From Coralloluteibacterium thermophilum (GTDB lineage: Bacteria; Pseudomonadota; Gammaproteobacteria; Xanthomonadales; Xanthomonadaceae), in the NCBI RefSeq assembly GCF_042654365.1, contig NZ_JBHSGG010000041.1:1-64000 (forward strand): 64,000 nt of DNA, written 5' to 3'. The notes below the pieces were generated by a model. It searched no databases. It saw nothing but the letters and a program-made list of their open reading frames with translations, and had not been told where the DNA came from. Shown in pieces: positions 18,689-28,306 of the stretch. Numbering within the stretch: position 1 is the first letter of the stretch; every line of letters starts with the position of its first letter. Made by a program: the position numbers and the translations under genes.

Positions 18689-19213
18689 ATGATCCATCCC
18701 ATCCTCCGCATGGGCGACCCGCGCCTGCATCGCGTCGCCCGGCCCGTCGCCGACTTCGGTCCCGCGCTGGCGACGCTGGTGGCGGACATGTTCGAGACCA
18801 TGGACGCGGCAGGCGGCGTGGGCCTGGCGGCGCCGCAGATCGGCGTGGACCTTCAGCTGATGGTGTTCGGCTTCGAGCGCAGCGCGCGCTATCCGGACGC
18901 ACCGCCGGTGCCGCGGACCGCGCTGTGCAATCCGCAGTTCGAGCCGCTCGATGCGCGGACGGAGGACGGCTGGGAGGGCTGCCTGTCGATTCCCGGCATG
19001 CGCGGCCTGGTGCCCCGCCATGCGCGCATCCGCTACCGCGGGCTGACACCGGACGGCGAGACGCTCGTGCGGGAGGCGGACGGCTTCCACGCCCGGGTGG
19101 TCCAGCACGAACACGACCACCTCGTCGGGCGGCTGTATCCCTCGCGCATCCGCGACTTCAGCCGCTTCGGCTTCAACGACGTGCTGTTCCCGGAGCAGGG
19201 GCCCGACGCCTGA
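18689..19213 (+). CDS. def: Peptide deformylase
   Basis: Removes the formyl group from nascent proteins; 174 residues. All three family motifs are present: GVGLAAPQIG (43-52), EGCLS with metal ligand Cys98, and HEHDH with His140, Glu141 and His144. Residues 60-80 carry a small insert relative to E. coli Def (GFERSARYPDAPPVP), seen in second deformylases of Xanthomonadaceae and pseudomonads. No fmt lies beside it, so it may not be the main Def; that is a guess. The ATG at 18689 gives the normal length. Confidence 0.94.
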   Translation: MIHPILRMGDPRLHRVARPVADFGPALATLVADMFETMDAAGGVGLAAPQIGVDLQLMVFGFERSARYPDAPPVPRTALCNPQFEPLDARTEDGWEGCLSIPGMRGLVPRHARIRYRGLTPDGETLVREADGFHARVVQHEHDHLVGRLYPSRIRDFSRFGFNDVLFPEQGPDA

Positions 19214-19226
19214 GGCGCCGCGCGGC

Positions 19227-19979
19227 TCAGTGCGCGGTCGCCGACGGCGCGCTCGTCGCGGCGTCAGGAAGGCCCAGGGCGGCGCGCAGTTCCTCGCGCG
19301 CGGCCTCGAAGTCCCGCCGGAAGGCCGGCTGCCGGAACAGGCGGTCGGCGAGCACCGTGCCCGCGATGCGTCCGGCGTCGACGTCGCTCGGATAGTGCAC
19401 GCCCGCCACCACGCGGTTGCGCGCGTAGCGCCCGGCGCGGGCGAAGATCGCCTCGCTGCGCTCGGGCAGCATGCGCGCGAGCACGATGGCGGCGACGTAG
19501 GCGTAGGTCGCGTGCCCGCTCGGATAGGACGCCCCGTGGGCCTCGACCAGTGGCGCGACGGCATCGCTCGCCTCGGCCGGCCGCGGCCGTTCCCAGCGCG
19601 CCTTGGCCGCGCGCGTGCCGCCGCGCAGGTCGTCCGCGGTGCCGTCGAGCAGGGCGGCCACCCGCGGCGTGCGCGCCGGATCGAAGCCGGGGCCGATGGC
19701 GTCGGCGAAGCGGAAGGGCGAGATCTCCACGTCCGCGACCGCCTCCGCGCTCTCCGCGGGCGTGCGCGACCGCTGCAGCGCCAGGACCGCCTCCAGGTCG
19801 GCGCGCGCCTCGGCGGAGCCGGCGGCCGGCGGCGGCGCCAGCAGCTCGGCCAGGGGCGGCAGGTCGCCGCCGAGATAGCCGCCCGGGCGTCCGGTCGCCT
19901 GCGCGCCGGCGAAGGCCGCGGCCAGCAGCAGGCCGCAGGCCACGCGGGCGGAGCGGGGCAGTGCCGTCCGCACCGTCAT
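19227..19979 (-). CDS. Class A (PhoN-like) acid phosphatase, PAP2 superfamily
   Basis: A 250-residue exported phosphatase. The N-terminus is a signal peptide (RVACGLLLAAAFAGAQA). The three phosphatase motifs are KARWERPRP, SYPSGHAT and RNRVVAGVHYPSD, which form the vanadate-type active site with the catalytic His in GVHYPSD. It would act in the periplasm on phosphomonoesters. Its start overlaps the pyrF stop (ATGA), so the two are probably one transcript. It runs convergent with def, 13 nt away. Confidence 0.9.
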   Translation of the reverse strand: MTVRTALPRSARVACGLLLAAAFAGAQATGRPGGYLGGDLPPLAELLAPPPAAGSAEARADLEAVLALQRSRTPAESAEAVADVEISPFRFADAIGPGFDPARTPRVAALLDGTADDLRGGTRAAKARWERPRPAEASDAVAPLVEAHGASYPSGHATYAYVAAIVLARMLPERSEAIFARAGRYARNRVVAGVHYPSDVDAGRIAGTVLADRLFRQPAFRRDFEAAREELRAALGLPDAATSAPSATAH

Positions 19980-20803
19980 GCGCCCTGGCCCCCGCGATGG
20001 CGGTTGATGGCGTCGCGCTGCGCGCGCGCGGCGGCGCGCGCCGCATCGGCGAAGTCCGCGCCGTCGCCGGCGTAGAGGATGGCGCGCGAGGAACTGATCA
20101 CCAGTCCGCTGCCGTCGGCGGTGGCGGCGCTGCGCATCACCGCCGCCACGTCGCCGCCCTGGGCGCCGATGCCGGGAACGAGGAAGGGCAGGTCGCCGAC
20201 GAGGGCGCGCACCTGCGCGAGCTCCTCGGGCCAGGTGGCGCCCATCACCAGCAGGCAGTTGCCGTTGGCGTTCCACTCGCGCGCGACCCGCGCCGCGACG
20301 TGCTGGTAGAGCGGACGGCCCTCCACCGGCAGGTCCTGGAACTCGCCGGAGCCCGGGTTCGAGGTGCGGCAGAGCACTACCACGCCCTTGTCGGCGCGGT
20401 CGAGGAAGGGCTGGGCGCTGTCGCGGCCCATGTAGGGATTGATGGTGACCGCGTCCGCGCCGTAGCGGTCGAAGGCTTCGGTCGCGTAGTGGCGGGCGGT
20501 GCTGCCGATGTCGCCGCGCTTGGAGTCGAGGATCACCGGCACGCCGGGGTGCGCCGCGTGGATGTGCGCCACCAGCCGCGCCAGCGCGTCCTCCGCGCCC
20601 AGCGCCGCGAAGTGCCCGATCTGCGGCTTGAACGCGCAGACCGCGTCCGCCGTCGCATCCACGATCTCCCGGCAGAACGCGAACACCGCATCGGGCGTAT
20701 CGCGCAGGTGCGCCGGAAACCGCTCCGGCTCGGGGTCGAGCCCGACGCAGAGCAGAGTGTCGTGATCGCGCCAGCGGGCGCGGAGGGCGGCGATGAAGGA
20801 CAT
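19976..20803 (-). CDS. pyrF: Orotidine 5'-phosphate decarboxylase (PyrF, long type)
   Basis: Last step of UMP synthesis. At 275 residues this is the longer OMP decarboxylase type. The active-site signature is ILDSKRGDIGSTARHYA; the phosphate-binding end is LVPGIGAQGGD followed by ISSSRAILYA. The start at 20803 (MSFIAAL) is preferred; the frame is open further upstream only through the heptamer array. Divergent from pncB with the array between them. Confidence 0.95.
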   Translation of the reverse strand: MSFIAALRARWRDHDTLLCVGLDPEPERFPAHLRDTPDAVFAFCREIVDATADAVCAFKPQIGHFAALGAEDALARLVAHIHAAHPGVPVILDSKRGDIGSTARHYATEAFDRYGADAVTINPYMGRDSAQPFLDRADKGVVVLCRTSNPGSGEFQDLPVEGRPLYQHVAARVAREWNANGNCLLVMGATWPEELAQVRALVGDLPFLVPGIGAQGGDVAAVMRSAATADGSGLVISSSRAILYAGDGADFADAARAAARAQRDAINRHRGGQGA

Positions 20804-20850
20804 GCTGGGTGGGGTGGAGGGGAGGGTGGGTAGTGTGCCGTGGTGAGGTA

Positions 20851-21074
20851 GAAGCGGGAATCGGGAATGGGGAATCGGGAATCGGGAATGGGAGGCGGCA
20901 GCGGAGTGAGCGACGGAGCTCCGCATCCCCACCTCACCAACCTCCAGGTCCCGATCCCCATTCCCGATTTCCGCTTCACCCAACGCCATACTGGCCCCTT
21001 CGGGACATACAGAGCGCGGCATCCCCGCCTCACCCGCCCCCAGGTCCCGATTCCCGACTCCCCATTCCCGCTTC
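20851..21074. repeat. Heptamer inverted array between divergent pyrF and pncB (one left arm, two right arms)
   Basis: The left arm (20851-20894) has about six units in 7-nt steps (AATC, AATG, AATC, AATC, AATG after GGG). Two right arms follow at 20945-20977 and 21041-21074, each starting CAGGTCCC and ending CGCTTCACC, with about 96 bp between them. Read backwards, right arm 1 has the left arm's unit order (TC, TG, TC) with a few point changes; right arm 2 is ordered differently. The spacers contain CGGAGCTCCG and a repeated GCATCCCC-CCTCAC. The second right arm ends 13 nt before the pncB ATG. Confidence 0.85.
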
Positions 21075-21087
21075 ACCAAAAAAAGCC

Positions 21088-22263
21088 ATGCCCATCCCCT
21101 CCCTCCTCGACACCGACCTCTACAAGTTCACGATGATGCAGGCGGTGCTGCACCAGCATCCGGCGGCGCAGGTGGAGTACCGCTTCAAGTGCCGGACGCC
21201 GGGCGTGGATCTGGCGCGGCACGTGGATGCGATCTCCGAGGGGATCGACGCGCTGTGCGCGCTGCGCTTCCGGGAGGACGAGCTGGACTGGCTGCGGGGG
21301 CTGCGCTTCATCCGCTCGGACTTCGTCGACTTCCTCGGCCTGTTCCGCCTCGACCGCAAGTACGTGCATCTCGCGCCGTCGGCGTCGGTGCCGGGGGAGA
21401 TCGACCTGACGATCCGCGGGCCGTGGCTGCACACCATCCTGTTCGAGGTGCCGCTGCTGGCCCTCGTCAGCGAGGTCTGGTCGCGCGCGACGCACGTGCT
21501 CGACCCGGCCGAGGGGCTGCGCCGGCTCGACGCCAAGATCGAGCGCCTGGTGGCGGCCGATCCCGAGGGCCGGCTCGCCATCGCCGACTACGGCACCCGG
21601 CGGCGCTTCTCGCGCGACTGGCAGCGCCAGGTGCTGCTGCGCCTGCGCGAGGGGCTGGGGCCGCGCTTCGTCGGCACCAGCAACGTGATGTACGCGCGCG
21701 AGCTGGGCATGACGCCGCTGGGCACCATGGCGCACGAGTGGCTGCAGGCCTTCCAGGCGCTGGGTCCGCGCCTGCGCGACTCGCAGAAGGCGGCGTTCGA
21801 GGCCTGGGCGCAGGAGTACCGGGGCGACCTCGGCATCGCGCTGTCGGACGTGGTCGGGATCGACGCCTTCCTGCGCGACTTCGACATGTACTTCTGCAAG
21901 CTGTTCGACGGCATGCGGCAGGACTCGGGCGATCCCTTCGCCTGGGGCGACCGGGTCGTCGCCCACCTCGCCGCCAACCGCGTGGACCCGCGCACCAAGA
22001 CCCTGGTGTTCAGCGACGCGCTCGACGTCGAGCGCGTGCTGGCGCTGCAGGACTACTTCCGCGGCCGCGCGCGCGTGGCCTTCGGCATCGGCACCAACCT
22101 CACCAACGACGTCGGCCCCCGGCCGCTGTCGCTGGTGATCAAGATGACCCGCTGCAACGGTCAGCCGGTGGCCAAGCTGAGCGACTCGCCGGGCAAGACC
22201 ATGTGCGAGGACCCGGGCTACGTCGCCTACCTGCGGCAGGTGTTCGGCGTCGCCGAAGGCTAG
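21088..22263 (+). CDS. pncB: Nicotinate phosphoribosyltransferase
   Basis: Makes nicotinate mononucleotide from nicotinate and PRPP in the NAD salvage route; 391 residues, as in E. coli PncB. Recognisable stretches are the N-terminal LLDTDLYKFTMMQAVL, the middle ADYGTRRRFSR and GTSNVMYAREL, and the C-terminal RQDSGDP and FGIGTNLTND. The His that is phosphorylated in the family falls in GTMAHEW. No Shine-Dalgarno is seen before the ATG: the leader is the right arm of a heptamer array plus an A7 run. Confidence 0.95.
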   Translation: MPIPSLLDTDLYKFTMMQAVLHQHPAAQVEYRFKCRTPGVDLARHVDAISEGIDALCALRFREDELDWLRGLRFIRSDFVDFLGLFRLDRKYVHLAPSASVPGEIDLTIRGPWLHTILFEVPLLALVSEVWSRATHVLDPAEGLRRLDAKIERLVAADPEGRLAIADYGTRRRFSRDWQRQVLLRLREGLGPRFVGTSNVMYARELGMTPLGTMAHEWLQAFQALGPRLRDSQKAAFEAWAQEYRGDLGIALSDVVGIDAFLRDFDMYFCKLFDGMRQDSGDPFAWGDRVVAHLAANRVDPRTKTLVFSDALDVERVLALQDYFRGRARVAFGIGTNLTNDVGPRPLSLVIKMTRCNGQPVAKLSDSPGKTMCEDPGYVAYLRQVFGVAEG

Positions 22264-22343
22264 GGCGCGCGGGCGGCGGAAGGCGCCCGGGCCGCGACGC
22301 CCCGGACGTTCTGCCGCCCGCGCTCGCCGTGCCCCTGGAACGA

Positions 22344-22371
22344 GGAACGGGCGCATCGCTGCGCCCGTTCC
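22344..22371. terminator. Bidirectional hairpin between convergent pncB and ettA
   Basis: A perfect 12-bp stem (GGAACGGGCGCA/TGCGCCCGTTCC) closed by the tetraloop TCGC. It lies about 80 nt after pncB and 27 nt after ettA on the other strand. No long T-run follows on either side. Confidence 0.65.
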
Positions 22372-22397
22372 CGTGTCGCCGGCGTCCGCCGTGCGCC

Positions 22398-24059
<1,662 letters not shown>

Positions 24060-24277
24060 GGGGGCTCCGGGCCGGTGCGCAGGGACGGGAGGCCGGTGCG
24101 TGCGACGCGCCGACGGTCCGCGATAAGGGGCCGGCCATTATCGCGCATCGCGCCGCCCCGGGACACCGCGGTCCGCCCGGGTTTCGCCACAATCCGCCCG
24201 CGCGGCGCCAGCATCCGCCCGCGGGGCCGCCGCGCCGCCGGCTGCAATGCGCGTCCCACCCCGAGGACGACGCGGCC

Positions 24278-25600
24278 ATGCGCGCGATGCTGAAACTGCT
24301 GGTGATCGGAAGCCTGATCCTGGTCCTGACCCTCCCCCTGCTGCTGATGCGGGGCCTGGTGCACGAGCGCCAGGCGCGCGGTGCGGAGGCCGCCGCGGAG
24401 ATCGCGCGGGCGTCCAGCCGGGCGCAGCGGGTGGTCGGGCCCTATCTCCTGATCGAGGCCGAGCGCGTGGTGCGCGTCCCGCGGGGCGCCGCCGCCGGCG
24501 ACGCGCCCGTGCGGGAGACCGTCCGCGAGCTGGTCCTCCCCGAGACCCTGGTCGCCGACAGCACGCTCACCACGGAGGTCCGGCGCCGCGGCCTGTTCGG
24601 CGTGCCGCTCTACCGCGACGCGCTCGACCTGCAGGCGCGCTTCGTCGTGCCGCCGCCGCCCGTGCCGCAGGGCGAGGTGCTGAGCTACCGCCGTACCGGC
24701 GCCGTGCTCGGCCTCGGCCTGGGCGACACGCGCGGCATCCGCAGCATCGACCTGCGCGTCGACGGGCGGGCGCTGCAGGTCGAGCCCGGCAGCGAGCAGG
24801 CCTGGCTGATGGACGGCGTGCATGCGCGGCTGGAACCCGCGGCGCTGGACGGCGGCGTCCTGCGGGTCGCCCTCAGCGCCGACCTCCTCGGCACCGGATC
24901 GCTGCGCTTCGTGCCCGCCGCGAGCGACACCCGCGTCGCCGTCCGCGGCGACTGGCCGCATCCCGGCTTCGACGGCAACTACCTGCCCGACACCCGCCGC
25001 GTCGGCGACGACGGGTTCGAGGCGGAATGGCGGGTCTCGCGCCTCGCCAGCAACGCCCAGCAGGTCCTGGCGCAGTGCGCGGAGGTCCGTCAGGGCGGCT
25101 GCCACGGGCTGGACGAGGTCGTGTTCGGGCTGCGCCTGGTCGATCCGGTGGACCGCTACCTGATGACCGACCGCGCCATGAAGTTCGGCCTGCTGTTCCT
25201 GGTGCTGGTGTTCGGCGCGGTGTTCTTCGTGGAGGCGCTGCGCGGGGTGGAGGTGCACCCGGTGCAGTACGGGCTGACCGGCCTGGCCCTCGCCCTGTTC
25301 TTCCTCCTGCTGCTGGCCCTGGCCGAGCACATCGGCTTCGGCGCGGCCTACCTCCTCGCCGCGACCGCCTGCGTGGGGCTGATCGCCGCCTACATGGGCG
25401 GCGTGCTCGGCGGGCGCCGCCGCGGGCTGGCCTTCGCCGGGCTGCTGGCCCTCCTGTACGGCCTGCTCTACGGGCTGCTGAGCGCCGAGACCTACGCCCT
25501 GCTGGTCGGCAGCGTCGTGCTGTTCGCCCTGCTGGCGACGGTCATGCTCGCGACGCGGCGGCTCGACTGGAGCCGCGTGGGGCGGCCGGAGGGCGCCTGA
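24278..25600 (+). CDS. creD: Inner-membrane protein CreD
   Basis: CreD-family (cell envelope integrity) protein of 440 residues. One N-terminal membrane span (about 5-22) is followed by a periplasmic domain of about 270 residues containing the family stretch FGVPLYRDALDLQARF. A cluster of five to six spans makes up the last 140 residues (from about 300). In E. coli creD belongs to the CreBC regulon; no creB/creC is seen here. The ATG at 24278 is used; an in-frame ATG at 24287 is an alternative. The gap 24060-24277 holds no gene; GATAAT on the minus strand at 24137-24142 could be an ettA -10, without a convincing -35. Confidence 0.9.
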   Translation: MRAMLKLLVIGSLILVLTLPLLLMRGLVHERQARGAEAAAEIARASSRAQRVVGPYLLIEAERVVRVPRGAAAGDAPVRETVRELVLPETLVADSTLTTEVRRRGLFGVPLYRDALDLQARFVVPPPPVPQGEVLSYRRTGAVLGLGLGDTRGIRSIDLRVDGRALQVEPGSEQAWLMDGVHARLEPAALDGGVLRVALSADLLGTGSLRFVPAASDTRVAVRGDWPHPGFDGNYLPDTRRVGDDGFEAEWRVSRLASNAQQVLAQCAEVRQGGCHGLDEVVFGLRLVDPVDRYLMTDRAMKFGLLFLVLVFGAVFFVEALRGVEVHPVQYGLTGLALALFFLLLLALAEHIGFGAAYLLAATACVGLIAAYMGGVLGGRRRGLAFAGLLALLYGLLYGLLSAETYALLVGSVVLFALLATVMLATRRLDWSRVGRPEGA

Positions 25601-25649
25601 GGCCGCGCCCGGCGCGGGGCGCGGCGTGGCCGCAACCCCGCGCCGGGTC

Positions 25650-25655
25650 TACAAT
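25650..25655 (+). promoter_or_regulatory. Probable -10 element of the glyA promoter (TACAAT)
   Basis: TACAAT lies 31 nt before the glyA start, five of six matches to the consensus, in an otherwise GC-rich gap of 86 nt. A candidate -35 (TGGCCG, 25627) at 17-bp spacing is weak. Confidence 0.5.
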
Positions 25656-25686
25656 TCCGGGCTTTCCGCAGACCAAGGCGCGCCCC

Positions 25687-26940
25687 ATGTTCCCCAGCAG
25701 CATGCGTATCGAAGGCTACGACCCCGAGCTTGCCCAGGCCATCGCCGACGAGCGTCGCCGCCAGGAGGACCATGTCGAGCTCATCGCCTCCGAGAACTAC
25801 GCCAGCCCCCGCGTGATGGAGGCCCAGGGCAGCGCGCTGACCAACAAGTACGCCGAGGGCTATCCGGGCAAGCGCTACTACGGCGGCTGCGAGTACGTCG
25901 ACGTGGCCGAGCGGCTCGCCATCGACCGCCTGAAGCAGCTGTTCGACGCGGACTACGCCAACGTGCAGCCGCACTCGGGCTCGCAGGCCAACCAGGCCGT
26001 GTACTTCGCGCTGCTGCAGCCGGGCGACACCATCCTCGGCATGTCGCTGGCCCACGGCGGGCACCTCACCCACGGCGCCAAGGTCAACGCTTCGGGCAAG
26101 CTGTTCGACGCGGTCCAGTACGGCGTGAACGACCAGGGCCTGATCGACTACGACGAGGTCGAGCGCCTCGCCGTCGAGCACAAGCCGAAGATGATCGTCG
26201 CCGGCTTCAGCGCCTATTCGCGGGTGATCGACTGGGCGCGCTTCCGCGCCATCGCCGACAAGGTCGGCGCCTACCTGTTCGTGGACATGGCGCACGTGGC
26301 CGGCCTGGTCGCCGCGGGCGTCTACCCGAACCCGCTGCCGCACGCCCATGTGGTCACCTCGACCACCCACAAGACCCTGCGCGGTCCGCGCGGCGGCATC
26401 ATCCTCGCCAAGGGTGCGGACGAGGAACTGACCAGGAAGTTGCAGTCCATCGTCTTCCCCGGCATCCAGGGCGGCCCGCTGATGCACGTGATCGCGGCCA
26501 AGGCGGTCGCCTTCAAGGAGGCGCTGGAGCCGGCGTTCAAGGCCTACCAGCAGCAGGTGGTGAAGAACGCCCAGGCCATGGCGCGGACCATCGTCGAGCG
26601 CGGCTACCGGATCGTCTCCGGCGGTACCGAGAATCACCTCATGCTGGTCGACATGATCGGCAAGGGCATCACCGGCAAGGACGCCGAGGCCGCCCTCGGC
26701 CGCGCCCACATCACGGTCAACAAGAACAGCGTCCCCAACGACCCGCAAAAGCCTTTCGTCACCTCCGGCCTGCGCCTCGGCACCCCCGCCGTCACCACCC
26801 GCGGCTACGTCGAGCAGGACTGCATCGACCTCGCCCACTGGATCTGCGACGTCCTCGACGCCCCGGCGGACGAGAGCGTCATCGCCGCGGTGCGCGAGAA
26901 GGTGGTGGCGCAGTGCAGGAGGTATCCGGTCTACGGGTGA
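25687..26940 (+). CDS. glyA: Serine hydroxymethyltransferase
   Basis: PLP enzyme that interconverts serine and glycine and feeds one-carbon units into tetrahydrofolate; 417 residues, the same as E. coli GlyA. The PLP lysine is Lys229 in STTHKTLRGPRGG. Other family stretches are ELIASENYASP and YAEGYPGKRYYGG. The start at 25687 gives the normal N-terminus. The stop codon is directly followed by the left arm of a heptamer array. In many proteobacteria glyA precedes nrdR and the rib genes, as here. Confidence 0.97.
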   Translation: MFPSSMRIEGYDPELAQAIADERRRQEDHVELIASENYASPRVMEAQGSALTNKYAEGYPGKRYYGGCEYVDVAERLAIDRLKQLFDADYANVQPHSGSQANQAVYFALLQPGDTILGMSLAHGGHLTHGAKVNASGKLFDAVQYGVNDQGLIDYDEVERLAVEHKPKMIVAGFSAYSRVIDWARFRAIADKVGAYLFVDMAHVAGLVAAGVYPNPLPHAHVVTSTTHKTLRGPRGGIILAKGADEELTRKLQSIVFPGIQGGPLMHVIAAKAVAFKEALEPAFKAYQQQVVKNAQAMARTIVERGYRIVSGGTENHLMLVDMIGKGITGKDAEAALGRAHITVNKNSVPNDPQKPFVTSGLRLGTPAVTTRGYVEQDCIDLAHWICDVLDAPADESVIAAVREKVVAQCRRYPVYG

Positions 26941-27414
26941 CGCGGGAATGGGGACTCGGGAATCGGGACCTGTGGGCGTTTGAAGGTCGGAGGGCTCGCC
27001 ATGGAGGGCGGGATGGCGCAGGATTTCAGGGATCTGCGGGTGTGGGAGGAGGCGATGCAGCTGGCCGAGCGCGTATACGCGCTCGCCGGGCGCCTTCCGC
27101 GGGAGGAGCGCTTCGGCCTGTCGATGCAGATGCGCAAGGCGGCGGTTTCCGTGCCTTCGTGCATTGCGGAAGGCAATGGCAGATCCTCGCTGGCCGACTA
27201 TCTTCGCTTCCTTTCCATGGCACGCGGCTCCCTGTCGGAGGTCCAGACACAGCTGCTTCTCGCGGGGCGCCTGGGCTTCCTGTCTCCGGATGATGTCGAT
27301 GCCGCCCTTGCGCAGGCGCGCACGGTCGGCATGCTGCTCACCGGCCTTCGACGAGCCCTGGCCTCCAAGACCGCATAATCCCCGCCATTCCCGATTCCCC
27401 CTTCCCGATTCCCG
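26941..27414. repeat. Heptamer inverted array enclosing the four-helix-bundle gene
   Basis: The left arm (26941-26972) starts at the first base after the glyA stop: GGGAATG, GGGACTC, GGGAATC, GGGACCT then G. The right arm (27385-27414) has the inverted units ATTCCCG, ATTCCCC, CTTCCCG, ATTCCCG and ends 9 nt before the nrdR start. Between the arms is one complete gene (27001-27378) with a good ribosome-binding site. It is the only one of the seven arrays here whose core codes for a protein. Confidence 0.85.
27001..27378 (+). CDS. Four-helix-bundle protein (S23/bIVP family, Avd-like)
   Basis: A 125-residue helical protein of the family first known from 23S rRNA intervening sequences and related in fold to Avd of diversity-generating retroelements. 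Family features are the start DFRDLRVWEEAMQLAERVY, the middle MRKAAVSVPSCIAEGNGR and the segment SLSEVQTQLLLAGRLGF. It has no catalytic motif; relatives form basic pentameric barrels that bind nucleic acid. ATG at 27001 is chosen for the GGAGG 7 nt upstream; an in-frame ATG at 27013 and a TTG at 26980 are alternatives. The frame is intact. The gene sits inside the arms of a heptamer inverted array, an arrangement like an rRNA intervening sequence. Its function is unknown; a role in making or spreading the arrays is inference. Confidence 0.85.
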   Translation: MEGGMAQDFRDLRVWEEAMQLAERVYALAGRLPREERFGLSMQMRKAAVSVPSCIAEGNGRSSLADYLRFLSMARGSLSEVQTQLLLAGRLGFLSPDDVDAALAQARTVGMLLTGLRRALASKTA

Positions 27415-27423
27415 ACAGCCCCC

Positions 27424-27957
27424 ATGCACTGCCCCTTCTGCCAGCACGAGGACACCCGGGTCATCGACTCGCGGCTGACCGACGACGGCACGACGGTGCG
27501 GCGGCGGCGGGAGTGCCCGCAGTGCGGGGAGCGCTTCAATACGTTCGAGACGGCCGAGCTCAAGCTGCCGGCCATCGTGAAGAGCGGGGAGCGGCGGGAG
27601 GCCTTCGACGAGCGCAAGCTGCGCACCAGCTTCGAGCGCGCGCTGCAGAAGCGACCGGTGGCGGCCGATGCCGTGGAGCAGGCCCTGCGCAACGTGGTGG
27701 CCGACCTGCGCAAGGCGACCGAGCGCGAGGTGCCCTCGCGCCACGTGGGCGAGCTGGTGATGCGCGAGCTCAAGAAGCTCGACCAGGTCGCCTACGTGCG
27801 CTTCGCCTCGGTCTACCGGCGCTTCGAGGACGTGCAGGCCTTCCGCGAGGAGATCGAGAAGCTCGAGCGCGACATGCCGGGGCTCGAGGCGGCCCAGCTG
27901 TCCCTGCTGGGCGAGGCCGCGGTGCCGCCGCCCGCGGGCAGGCGCGGCCGCGGCTGA
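27424..27957 (+). CDS. nrdR: Transcriptional repressor NrdR
   Basis: ATP/dATP-sensing repressor of ribonucleotide reductase operons; 177 residues. The N-terminal zinc ribbon uses Cys3, Cys6, Cys31 and Cys34; the ATP-cone (about 49-139) follows, with IVKSGERREAFDERKL and YVRFASVYRRFED. The usual short tail is extended by about 20 Pro/Arg/Gly residues. The ATG directly follows the right arm of a heptamer array and lacks a Shine-Dalgarno sequence. No NrdR box is evident in this window, so its targets lie elsewhere. Confidence 0.96.
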   Translation: MHCPFCQHEDTRVIDSRLTDDGTTVRRRRECPQCGERFNTFETAELKLPAIVKSGERREAFDERKLRTSFERALQKRPVAADAVEQALRNVVADLRKATEREVPSRHVGELVMRELKKLDQVAYVRFASVYRRFEDVQAFREEIEKLERDMPGLEAAQLSLLGEAAVPPPAGRRGRG

Positions 27958-28073
27958 ACCGCAACGCTGCATCCCGGGCCGCGACCGCGCCGCCGACGGA
28001 CCGCACGGGCGCCGCGTGCTAGGCTGCGCGCGCTCCGGCCGTCCATCGGCCGGGCGACCACGATGAACACGTC

Positions 28074-28220
28074 TTCAGGGCGGGGTGCGATTCCCCACCG
28101 GCGGTAGGTCGATCGGCGCGGCGACGCGCGACGACGAGCCCGCGAGCGCCTCCGGCCACGCCGGAGGGTCAGCAGATCCGGTCCGAAGCCGGAGCCGACG
28201 GTCACAGTCCGGATGAAAGA
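28074..28220 (+). promoter_or_regulatory. FMN riboswitch (RFN element)
   Basis: The RFN core is highly conserved: it opens TTCAGGGCGGGGTGCGATTC, continues CCCACCGGCGGTA, has AGCCCGCGAGCGC in the middle, then GTCAGCAGATCCGGT and the closing GGTCACAGTCCGGATGAAAGA-like end. The variable P2-P3 arm (about 28112-28135) is GC-rich. It lies 87 nt before the ribD start and should reduce expression of the rib operon when FMN is plentiful. Confidence 0.96.
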
Positions 28221-28262
28221 AGACGGCACGGCGCGCATCCCTCGCGGGAGGCGCGGCCGTTC

Positions 28263-28282
28263 CGACGCCTCTGGAGGCGTCG
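28263..28282 (+). promoter_or_regulatory. Hairpin in the FMN riboswitch expression platform
   Basis: A perfect 8-bp stem (CGACGCCT/AGGCGTCG) with the loop CTGG stands between the riboswitch and the ribD start. No T-tract follows. It could be the switching hairpin (a weak terminator or one half of an RBS-masking pair); which one cannot be decided by eye. Confidence 0.4.
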
Positions 28283-28306
28283 TTCGCCCCCGAGCGGACC
28301 GACGCC

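Noticed and set aside
20809..21087. Extended N-terminus for pncB through the array
   Set aside because: It would encode heptamer-derived Gly/Asn/Arg repeats; the family N-terminus begins at 21088.
24247..25686. Long N-terminal extension of glyA
   Set aside because: The upstream part is creD read in another frame; SHMT starts at 25687, giving the standard length and Lys229.
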